NCBI GenBank assembly: GCA_963169105.1
Contig: OY720642.1
Location: 22,934,965 to 22,998,964 of the forward strand
Direction of reading: 5' to 3'
DNA from: Ceriagrion tenellum
Lineage: Eukaryota > Arthropoda > Insecta > Odonata > Coenagrionidae
DNA: 64,000 bases
Part shown: positions 28,601 to 40,600 of the stretch, piece after piece
Numbering within the stretch: the first letter of the stretch is position 1
Layout of the letters: every line of letters begins with the position of its first letter
Translations under genes and position numbers: made by a program
Notes under the pieces: model-generated
What the model was told of the DNA's origin: nothing
Database searches by the model: none
Seen by the model: only the letters and a program-made list of their open reading frames with translations

Positions 28601-31600
28601 GTGATGGTGGCTCCGTCCATTGAGGTAAAGGTCAGTATGGTTAGGCTTCCGGTAAACGCTGTGGCCTAGGCTCCCATCTTCTTTCCTGCGGATTAAGATG
28701 TCGAGGAACGGAAGTTGACCATTATCTTCTTTCTCCATGGTAAATTTGATGTTCGGGTGTTGGTTGTTCATGTGATTTAGAAAATCTTCTAATGCAACTG
28801 TACCATGTGGCCAGACTAAGAAGGAGTCATCTACACATCTGAAAAAGCACTTTGGACGTAGGGGAGCTGAATTGAGGGCTTTTTCCTGTATTTTTTTTTT
28901 TGCTTGCCGGACGATTCTGTTGGCCCAAATGTATGTCCCCGGAATCCCGATAGGCTGCTGAGCCTGTCATCAGGTTTTCCAGGGACCGGACCAACATAAC
29001 TTGACACACATCCATGCCCTGGGTGGTGAAAAACCCACCCAGGCGGGACTCAAACCCGCGACCCTCGGATTAGCAGGCGAGGACTTTACCCCGCCGCCAA
29101 CGGGTTCCATGTAAAAGTTAGCTATCGCTGGTGAAAGCGGTGATCCCATAGCGACTCCATCAACCTGCTCATAGTAAATCCCTTCGAAAGAAAAGTACGA
29201 AGAGGTCAGTGCATGATGGAATAGCTTGACTGATTTTTGATGATGGCTTAGGGTTTTTACAAATTCTAGCGAGTTCTTCACATGGTGTTCACTTAGTCCC
29301 AGGAATGGCATTAAAATACCTGTTAGATATTTTGCTACATTATACGTGGGAGAGTTAATTGCACTGACAATCGGTCTGAGTGGTGTACCTTCCTTGTGTA
29401 TCTTCGGCAACCCATATATCCTAGGAGGCACTGGTGCATGAGAAAATAGATTCTTAACTGCCTCTTGTGGAAGATTAATTTCCTTAATCATCTTTCCTTA
29501 ATCCTTTACAGTCCTGGTGATGGTTTCCGTTGGGTCTCGGGGTATTTTTCATTAAGCACTGTCCATTAGTAACTTCAGAATCTTTTGACGGTAATCAGCC
29601 TTTTTCATAAGAACAGTATAACTGCCTTTGTCAGCAGGTAGAACAATTACGGAATTATTTCTTCTTAAGGATTGCAAGGCCATTCTTTCTTTCTTCGAAA
29701 TGTTGGCTTTTGGTGGAACAGCTTTTTTAAGGAAGAGAGAGATTTCACTTCTTACCTCCTCCACTTCATCATTGGGTAGTTTCCATATCACTTGCTCTAT
29801 TCCTCAAATTATTTCATTAAATGGGATATCGGGGTGCAGGTGCAAAGTTAAGGCCCTTGGGAAGAACGGAAAGTGTGTCTTCATCAATCCTCTCATCGGT
29901 CAAGTTAATTACCTGCGACAATGCCACTTCCAATTCAGTCCATGTCTTCAAGCAGAGGTTGACATTTGTTCCCTCTCTCTTGGCTCCTATTTTGCTTTGA
30001 GTGAATTCTTGACACCACCCAGGATCAACGAAGGGTTGTGACTCAAGAGGCTCGCAGACTTAAAATGGCATCGTGGATGGGGCAACTCTGATGTTGATAT
30101 TAGTAATTCGAGTCATATTTAAGTAAGGTCGGTATATTTAAAAATGTGCGGAAAATTCCTTACAATTAGTGATTTATTCTTCAACTATGTCACAAATCTA
30201 CTTAATTACTTTGCCTTCCTTATAATTAAGCAAAAGGGCAAATCTGTCACCTACTTATCCCTTTCGCACAAAGAATTGCCACTAAAAATTAAGTTGTCAT
30301 ATTTGTGAATTTGACTAAGTGGTCCTATTTGGGGCCCAACAATTTGATGAGCCAAAACACCCCTCTCACTCAAGACAAGAATGTTCTCACTGCTTGTTCA
30401 ACAATGCGGCAAAATTCATCTGCGCAGACTCATTCGGCTAGAATGAGATGGTTGTAATCCAATAGTATTATTCCCCCTTATCTCTGTCTTCATCTTATCT
30501 ACCCTTGACCAGCTTATCTTCCATCCAGGTGGCCTCAACTGTAGAGGGAAGGGTGTGAGCCTCTGTGCCAGAAGGAGGGAGGGGGAAGGGACGAAATTTG
30601 AGCCAAAGCATTGAGACGCCCATTGAAATAAGTATTCGGAATGGTTTCGAAAGCAAATGACTCATTCCTCGTTATTTAATAGACTAACCCAGGTCATTAA
30701 AAGGCACTGATAAACCTTTGCCGTTCCAGACTCCCTGCCCAGAAACTGCTCTGCCAATCGCAGGTGGTGATGTGGCCTCACAAGGGAAGGGCATGTAATA
30801 CTTAATAAGAAACTTATAGTGTAAGTCAGAACCTTCTTTTGGAGTGAAAAACTTCCAGGGAGTGCATGGTCTGAAGTTTGACCATTTTCCAGATTAAACC
30901 TGCCAAAAACTTCAAACCTTCAGTAGTAAACACAGAATTTTTTTGTGCAATGCATACCTTTTATTGTGGGGCAGGGAGTTGAAAAAGTGGTTGGGAGCTA
31001 AGGATGGGAAAAGGGAGTGGGTAGCCCAGGGGAGGTGGGACGAAAACTAGGCCTGGAAGTTGGCAGGGATGGAGGATAAGCCGTGTAGAGTGCAGGTTGG
31101 GTTAGTGACCTTCAGTGGGACAATAGAAGCATGAGGCATTTTGGAGGGTTGGAAGGGAAACAGAAAAGTCCTTATCTTTCGTTCTACCCTTTCACCCCTA
31201 CTAGACCATCACGCTTCCCAATTCCCTCAGATGTTTAATAACCCAATGGGAGTTCTGTACCCTCAACCCAACTAAATAGCTCGTGCAAAGTATCTATTGG
31301 TTGCCTGATAATACTCAAGTTCTTAGACGCAGTACAAGAGGCAAAGCTTTCTGACTTTATGACTGCAGGCATTGTGATGCCTGCATGAATGCCACTGGTT
31401 ATACATCAAAATTCATAATGAATTATTTTTTGTTTCTGTGGGAACTGGACTGTTTCATAATTTCGTGATACCAAAAATTTGGTGATATCATTTCTTTTAT
31501 CATACATTTAAATATCCCTTTGATTGGGACCAATGATTTTGCTCCGTTAAAACAAAACTTCGTATGAATGTGATCGGTAATAACAAGAGTCCATATATAC

Positions 31601-34600
31601 TTTGTGTTTGTGAAACTAATCCCAAAAGTATGTTTTTACGATTGGTGGTTGTGGGTTTGGCTAGAGTTCTGTGCATTTCATGCCAATAGCTTAGGGTATC
31701 TCTAGGGGGAAATATTTCCTTCGATATTTTAATACACTCAGGTGCCTTGGCATGCGTTTCCGCTAGCACAAGAATTGTTACATGAATAGACAGTTCGCAG
31801 ACATGGGCAAAAATGGTGACAAGGTCATTGAATTGATTCCTTGAATTTTCAATAAGTTCACCAATGATAATTCATCATTACTGAAAATTACTTTATTAAA
31901 GTTTAATTATTAAACTTTATTATTATTTAATTTATTAAAGATAATTACTGGAAAATTTTTGAAAATTCTGAATGCAAAATGCAACGGAATAAGCAAAATG
32001 TTGTCAAAAATTTAATTACTGGCTAGGCATGGATACAATAATAGTGTTACATGTAAGTAATTTTTTTTATATCAGTCATGAGAAACTATCATGCCACACA
32101 TCAATTGCTGTGCCAGCTAGAACACATGCCAAGCTCACATGCCACACTAAATTGTATTAAAATATTAGAATTAATATTTTTCCAGAGAGATACCCAAATA
32201 TAGTGGCATGAAATACATAGAACTACAGCCAAAATATCAATAAAATTACATGTATTGGGTAATAAATGTCTTATTTCATCACCTTCAACAAATAATGAGA
32301 GCTTGATTACGTGATCTAGATTATTTTTCATTGTCACGCCAGTGACAGAATTTTGTCTGTAATGGAGACGTTTTAACTGCAGTGTAACACATTTTAAAAA
32401 TTTTGAGCAAAAACCCTGTTACAAAATTCCATGGTTCCCACAAGGGTTATCAAGGGCTTCAACTGAATGTGGAAGCATATTTCCTAAAAATAAAACAAAA
32501 TATTGAATACTGCCAATATTATAGGAGTGAAAGCAAACTTCCCAGTAATAAATAATGATATATTTAGTCACAAAGGACATACAATTTGTAGAAGTCTTAA
32601 ATATGGAGTGATACAGTATGGTGTTTACTGCCAAGTGACATTAGGGTCAAAACCAGCATTGTGGCATACCTTTTTCAGCACACACCCAGAATAAAGGCTT
32701 CTAAAGCATTTATCAGCCAAATTGATGATTCAAAAATGCAGCCAATAATCATCTATATTTATTTTTCATATTAACTTTTAACCACAAGAATATAAAAAAA
32801 TAATCACAAACCCTTATTATTCAGTCAATTCACATATCAATAAGAAGAAATACCTACCCCGTCATGGATCATACTTTTCCAAGTATGTTCTAACTTCTTC
32901 TTAAGCCGGTAACTCTGCAAGATGTCGATTATACCGAGGAACATGAGAAGCCTCTCTCCTTTTGCATTCCGTGCAGGAATGCCTCCAGGCCTAAAAGGAA
33001 AAAAGTTACTTATACCATTACCAAGGAAACAGAGGTATTAGAAAAAAACACTCAATTTAAATCAACCATTTTTGAAAACTAATTTCCTTTCACATTCAGC
33101 AATTCTAGAAGTTATAAATAAAGAATACACTAGTAAACATGAGCAATAGCAATAAAAAACTTCAACAGTATTCACCCAGTAAGATTATGCCAGGGTTATC
33201 AATTAACATGATAGGAAACAATAAACTGCTCATTTGCTCAAACTTATGCCATGATTTTATACCAATTTTAATTAATTATCACTACTACTTTTGCAATGAT
33301 TATAATTACGAACAAGTTTTCCACAAAAGCAATACATACAAGGCATGTTCAGTAAAACCTTATCAAACAGAGGGGTTCAGCATTGTACATGTACCATGTT
33401 GTATAAATTCACAGATGGGATCATTGTTCTCATGGAAATTCAACAAGAGCTTGGCAAAGGAAGTTTCTGATGAGAACGATTGGAAAATTATGAATATTCC
33501 AGTCGAATTAATCCTGGGAACCATAGGAGGGCTGTTAAGAATAAATGTATTTTAGCAAAGATATTCAAGGGCCAATTCTTGTGTGAGATAAAAAACTGAA
33601 GAAAAACATGACGAAAATTTCATGAGTTTAGTACAGGTATGGGTTTATTTGGTTTTTCGTTCTTAGCTCGACCAGTTCTTGAGCTTCATTTAGTACAGGT
33701 ATGGATTTATTTGGTTTTTGGTTCTTAGCTCAACCAGTTCTTGAGCTTCAACCCAATACCAAAAAGAAACTTAACCCTCACTAAGCAAACCGCATTAAAT
33801 TAAAATTGAACCCTGAAAATGAGTATATGCATAAAAATTTGATAAAATATCATATTTATGCACACCAAAGTCCCCAAGAAATTATATTCACACATAAAAA
33901 GGGATACTTGATTTGTTTTAGTTATTTTTTCTCAAGCAAGTAGTTAAAGACAACCTTATGTAGCTTTTTCAGTTCAACAGAAGTTTCTTAAGTGGACATG
34001 AGCCTACATACATTTTTCATGATTATTAGTGCAGTATGTGTCTGCATATATCTGGCTAGTGTTAATCATTGATCCCTTCAAATCCACCAGCCTGGATTTT
34101 AAAATTCATTTGATCTCGACTACACTAGCTATTTAAAAAAATGAAAAACACCTAAAGGAAAAATTGGCCTTGAAGATAAGCAACTCATGCTCCTCACTGC
34201 AGTTATCACAATGCCAATTTCCTTTCCCTCATGCAAGGTAAACATGGATGGTATCATTAATACTAATGATTCATTAGAGCCATGTTCAGAGGTATTACAA
34301 TCTTCGTAGACCATTCCTTTATCTTGTTCATCATTTAACTTTGTCAAATCTGACAGCCACCCACCCATTAAAGTAATATCTTTACGACTTGTTACCTTGC
34401 TTACCAATGCAATATCTCCCGAAGAGTGGAAATACTTTACAATAAAAGCAGCATATGAATATTGACATTGACATGCAGTAAAATTAGTCATGGGTTGAAT
34501 CCACAATTTATTGAATCTGAATCCCAAATTCAAACCTCCAATTTATATTCATTATTGAATACTGAATCTCAAATCCAAATCCTGCTTTCCCTAAATTACG

Positions 34601-37600
34601 TCTCCCAGTTCCTTTTCATTACCAATGCATAAATAAAAAATATCATAATAGAAAAAAAATCAAAGTTTTTCTAATATGACATTATTTATTTAAGCCATTT
34701 TACATCCATTTTTACAAATTCTTATAATTTATGAACCCAAGAGTTGTTCTAGGTTTTCCCTTGATCTAAAATATAATTATTTAGCTTAAAAAAACAATAA
34801 AACAAAGCAGAAATTTGTTTCACAATCAAGCAAATTACTTTATCAGAAAGGAATAAAGACAAAAAGCTATATGAGCACCAGTAACTAATTCATTTTTGCA
34901 TACTCTTGTGCATTATTAGTTATTTACCAATGAGGTGTTTCAAAACCTTTCCATGTATTTATTTGACTAGATCACAGGCTTTTCCTTTCTTTCTGGCTAA
35001 AATTGAAAACTTTTACCCTTAATATTAATAATTCGTTGGTGCCTTTGGAGACTCAACCGCAGGATATACAGTAGAACCTCGATCTATCATTCTCGCACTG
35101 ATCGTTTTCCCGCTTCTATCATTCGCCATCTTTGGTCCCGAATGTAGTTCCATGCTGATAACGCTAATAATTCCCGCATCCATCGTTCCCTAAAGTATCG
35201 TTTTCCCTCTTTGATCGTTTCCAAATCACGGTCCCCACATCGCAATTCCCGCATTCATTGTTTGAAAAAGACGAAACCAAAAATTTACACCGAAGTACGA
35301 TTTTTGTGATTTTTGCGGCCCTCCGCAGCGGGAAAGGAGCAGGGGGAAGGAGTTAGGTGACGCGCCGCACTGGACGGATGGATAGCCCTTGCTGTCCGAG
35401 TCCCTTCTTATCTTTATGGCCCAAACTCCTTCCTATAGGACGATTGGCATTCCTCCTTTCCTACCCAAACGAGTCCCTACCTCGCTCTTTAGCGGCCACA
35501 TTCCATCACCATGAGCTTCTAACCTTTCTTCCTATTATCCTCTCAATGCTCTCTTACCAGTAGTTGTCATACACTCGCTCTTGGCACTATATCGAGATCT
35601 GATATAACCCATGTGGGTAAATATCAACAGATTTCCTTGGTGTTTGGTATCAAATGTAACAGAAAATAACAGACAAACTTCATATAAAACTTGTTCTGTA
35701 GATTTATGCCGATTAAAAACTTTAACAAATTAAGCGACGTTCCACAAATGCGCCCCTCAGCGGGTTGGGCCCTTTCCGCGGAAAGGGTCGGGAGGGTCAA
35801 GGGTCTTCCACCTGCCCTGTCCCTCCCAGCGGAAAACAGGGTCCCCCAATTACCTGTCTCACCCAATTCTTGTATGTAACCAGAGCATTATTTCAAATGA
35901 CATGCGCCACATGGGCTTAAACGGGGGAGTGGCTGAGGGAAGGGAGGGAGGTAGGGTTTCTCGGGGCCTTCAATGTCATTTGATTTATTGTAACAGCCCA
36001 ATGATAGAAAGATTAAATTCCGAAATGTTGGTATAGAATAAATACTATCTGTTTATGACATAGCCACAAGAAATTTGAATATTTAATTCTTATGAATTAT
36101 ACTTGAATTATAGAAAGAATGAACACAATATTATAAAATAATGATAGAAAGTGGAAATCATGTGCATGAAGGAATAATGACAATACGTCATGAAAAGATA
36201 AGGAAGTGACATAATTAGAAGTCTACCCTCAACCGAAAAAAGAGATTAAGCCTGACATTGTGTATGCAAATGAAAAATTTGCCTCGCACAAAAATAATGT
36301 TTCGAGTAAAACTAAAAAAATCTTAAGCACATTGAAGGATGCCGTAAAAGAAAAACTAAAAAAACAGTGTTAAAAAAAACCTGCTGTGCTGGGTTTGAAC
36401 CCGTGGCCTCAGTTCAGGAGACGAGTATGTTAGCCACTCAGCCACTTCAAATGACATGCACATGGCCCGTCTAAAGGATACTTATAGGAGTTTAAAATGT
36501 TTAAAGGCCTTTTTTGTTTAAATTATTGGTAATATAACTCTATATGTGGGATGATTCATGAACCACTAACTGCGGTCTGTACAACTACTGAGTTTGAGTA
36601 AAATCTGAAACCTGGCTACCTGACACTCCCCTTGTAAGTAGTGCAACGGCATGTAAATTGTAATTACAGGGTGAGATTTGGAACAAATTTACGATTGACA
36701 ATGAAAAAGGTTTATAGTGATGTAGCGCATATGTCACTCATACAACCAGATTCAAATTCGATCGAATCTTTTGGGGAAGGATTTGATTAAATCTCAAAAT
36801 CCACAGATTCCATAAGATTTAAACTCGTTGAATCCTGACTACATCACTCACTAAAATACAGTAGAGCCCCCAAATCTGCAATCCCTGTCACTGCAGTTCA
36901 CTCAAATCAGGAATAAGAAAAAATTTCCAGAAATAATCGACCCTTCAATTACAGTTGAGCACCCCTAATCCGGGAACACCCGTAATCCGGCAATATTTCC
37001 AAGGCGTACTTTGCGGCAAACAAACTTTTTTGCCGAAACATTTACTTCGTATTTACTGAAACTGTAACCCATTCTAACAAAAATTCTCCCATTCAAGAAC
37101 GAGAATCGGAAGATTTTTTGCATACAATGTTGTCTATATTACTTATTGTGTGCAACGAAGGTGTTCATTCAGCAAATTGAACATTGTACGTCGTTGCCGA
37201 GACGCGAGTGTGTGACGTCACGGAGTGGACAGTACGTCTTACCTTGTATGGCGCGCGCATGTTTGCTTTATACTTGGTGGCAACTTGAAGTAAAAACTAT
37301 CTATCATCTGCATAGTTTATTCGTAATCATGTCTAACATAAGCAGTTGTAGCAGCAGCAAGGAGGCGAAGCGTAAACACAGACATTAACTATTGCAGAAA
37401 AAGTGGAAGTGTTGAAAAAATTTGATTCCGGTACATCAGTGACGCGCCTGTGTGATATGTACTCCATTGGATCTTCGACAATCTATGACATAAAGAAGCA
37501 GAAAGAGAAGATCCTCAAATTTTTCTGTGAAAGTGACACTAAGAAAGAAATGGCGATAAGAAAAACTATGAAAGAAGGGTCTAGTGCCGATTTAGATCGC

Positions 37601-40600
37601 GTACTTATGCAGTGGTTTCGACTGCGTCGAAGTGAAGGGCTCAGTATTTCAGGCCAAATGTTAATGGAGTGCAAAAATATTCCATGCAGAAATGAATCTC
37701 ACAGTTCCACGTGATTATTCAAAAGGGTGGCCGAAATTCCCGACATTGATCACGACACTCCCACCGTACAACATTTCACGGACCAGGAAATTTTTTAAAT
37801 GGTCGCCAATGTAGATAAATCAGAGTGTGAGGATGACGACGATGAGCCAGAAATCGCTCAAGAAAGAGTGAAAATTGATGAATGTATTCACCATACTACC
37901 AGACTCATAAAAGGTTTGGAGCAGCGAAGTTTTATCAGCGAACAACAGGTCATGAACCTTTATATACTGCAAAGCCAACTCATCCGTGAAAAGTCAAGCC
38001 GACTAAAGAAAATGACCATTGTAGATATGTTCAAAAAGGCAACCAAGGATAGACAAGAATCTTCCTCCTCAGTCGCTCCTGATGTATTGATGGATTGCCA
38101 CACAGATGGAAGCACCGGTAGCACCGAGCGTTGACGGCGTGACGTGGACAGCAGACAGCTCATTGAATCGTATTATACACAGTGGAATAAGGATTGCAAG
38201 GAAATTTGGAAGCGATGAAAAATTTTTATTTATCTATTGTATTTACTCTTTGATGTCCAGCAACAAGTTTATATGTTATACGAATTCCTTTCACTAAGCC
38301 GTTTTGCGAGACTACCGGTGATACCGGTTGACTGATTTTGTTTTTGTGTATTTAGAAGTAGTTTATTTCTTTTTTTTTTCGAATTACTTGTCGAATTATA
38401 CAAAATTTATTCAAACTTAATTGAAGTTGCTATAATTTATCGAATTCCCACATTAAAAATATCGCGAACCCCATAATTATGCTGGTTACTACCACAGCAC
38501 CCGTAGTCCGGCAAAATCCCTAATCCGGCATCGCTCGAGTCCCGACCGTGCCGGATTAAAGGTGCTCAACTGTATATGAGTGTCATTAAAAATAAACTAG
38601 CAAACATTAATGATTAACTCAGTTACTTACATAACTTAAATTTAACTCAGTTTCATTTATACGATGTTAAAACCTTCTTACCCATTCTTTCACAATGAAT
38701 ATTTGATACTTCATTGCAATAAGAACAAAGAAGTGCCAGTTTTTTTGTGCTTTCAGACTCCCAATGAATTTTCAGGAGAAAATACTTGATGTCTGCTTTT
38801 GATAAAATATTCACATGGGGAAAAGGTAATGTTTTAAAATAAGATTCTTGACTTAAGTTCTTTTTCATTTGTCAGAAGTTCTCATCAGTTTTGTGAAGCA
38901 TCACTTTTTAGGACATAATAGTCACAAAATCAGTATTGTGGTCTTTTTTTAAAGCTCTTTACTGCAATACTACAAATCCATTACCATCATTAACCCAAAT
39001 AGCAAAGCTGAGTTTACATGAGTCAGTATTCAAAGAAATGTCACAACCTTTTTAGCACTATTGAAAGATAACCACATAGGCCAGTCAGGAGGTGAAAGTG
39101 AAGTGCATCAGTTCAACTCAGGGATTAAGAGGTCCTCGATGACTAGCTTAACTATTTATCCATTACCATTGATTTGATTTCATATGCTTCAGTTGAAAAA
39201 TGGAAATATGTATTTCAAAAACACACAAAGAAATAATACTGGGAAGGTATTTCCTTTGCATAGTAATCAGACTTTATTTGAATCACAGAAAAGTGACTAC
39301 CTTGAAGTGTTCTGAGTATGTTTCCCATGATCATTAAGTATTGACTGCAAGTATAGGAGATCTGCTGTATTTTTTATTCTCTGATTTCCACAAGAGGAGG
39401 TATGTCCTCATCCATCCAGAAAAAGTATGCAACATAGTACCCACCGAGTAAATTTTCACAGTAAAAGCCCCATGGAAAATTTACATTTTTTAATGATAAT
39501 GATAGCCTAATCAACCAAGGGGCATTTTCAAACAACAGAAGAGCGCAAAGATTTTCAAATTAATCCATAATGAATACTCTCAAGTCTCAAGCTGCTGCAC
39601 ATTTCATGTTTTTAAGCATATAATAGGGTAGACTTGGCTTGATCTGTTATTGTGGATATTCAATGAAACAAGATAAAAACCTTATCATACCGTAAAAAAA
39701 TGAGAAAAGCAAAGCAAGTGTTCACAGCCATATTTGAGGAGTTTATGCATGAAATAAAGCTAAGAACCAAAGTAGAACTGAAAAAATTGGAACAACTCAT
39801 CACTAATTTAGTATTTTCTTGGATCCTGTCTTTTAGGCACCGAAAGCATTTGCAGCAATCACATTTATCATTGTTTACAACTATTTGAAATTATATATTA
39901 TACATACATATTCTATTACTATATTTTGCAAATATTATTTATGTAACACCTAAAATAACATGATTTTTACAAACATATTTTTGGTTGTCAGATATCCTAT
40001 TAGAACTTCATCAAATACTTTATTAGTATTCCAAACATATACGTTTTCTATTCCTTCAGAGCTTCATGCCAATTCACCATCTGAGAAGGGATTTTTTTCA
40101 TTTATATTTCTTTCTTCATTCTCAGCTGTACATAAAACCATTTTCTTTCCAAAATAACTCCTAAATAAAAGTTGCTTGCATATGTGACAGAAGTCCTTAC
40201 GTGATGATGGCTTGACCTAGCTTAAAAAAAAAGAAAACCTACACAATAAACATTAACTACACAAAGTTCTAGTTAAAGTAAATAATGCTATTCCAATATG
40301 ATATGAGAAAGTTCTGTTCACTTTCACTTTAAAACTGTCACAGCCTTAAATGTTTTCCTATTCAACACCACTCATCTATTCATATGAAAGCCACAATGGT
40401 AAGATTCTGTGCACTGTTTTGCCAAAAAAGAAGTGAAATAAGATGTTTTAAAATAAGGACAATCGGTGTCATGGGCTTCCTCGCCTAAGTCAACACACTC
40501 AGTCATTAGAAGTTCCTGCTGCTCAAAGCATCTCAATCAGACAGTTTTAAAGAAAAGGCGATTCACTCTAAAATGAGCTGGATACAATGATAAAGTGTCG

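Larger units (their letters stand above)
27560..30684 (-). mobile_element. Degraded Penelope-like retroelement
   Basis: Minus-strand element with, in order, an N-terminal region (ADKGSYTVLMKKADY), a Penelope-type reverse transcriptase and a GIY-YIG nuclease. The 3' end near 27.66 kb reads TCGAAACGTTAGCC followed by an A+T-rich tail. The 5' boundary at about 30684 is set by where similarity to the inverted copy at 41.57-42.4 kb stops. Carries a SINE insertion, an internal deletion and stops. Confidence 0.88.
24560..32857. other. PIP5K intron carrying LINE, Penelope and SINE fragments
   Basis: The stretches 25.85-27.5 kb and 30.7-32.85 kb outside the listed elements are A+T-rich with no recognised gene. 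A minus-strand frame at 31.50-31.77 kb (with KISKEIFPPRDTLSYWHEMH) is not assigned to any family. Confidence 0.6.

Noticed and set aside
27560..30684. CRISPR, operon or prokaryotic mobile system explanations for the RT plus nuclease
   Set aside because: The RT joined to a C-terminal GIY-YIG with HxxxYW-type tail is the Penelope layout, and the host sequence is clearly an intron-containing eukaryotic gene.
33139..33555. 138-codon plus-strand ORF
   Set aside because: Starts with ATG, but composition is Asn/Tyr/Ile/Ser-heavy as expected from A+T-rich DNA, with no motif and no splice or context support.
34129..34533. 134-codon minus-strand ORF as an extra PIP5K exon
   Set aside because: It sits between exons that already join in phase, and its translation matches nothing in the PIP5K family; a good donor inside (GCATTG/GTAAGC) is not enough.
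36372..36450. A functional tRNA gene
   Set aside because: A and B boxes are present but the acceptor stem does not pair and the T stem has mismatches; kept only as tRNA-like.
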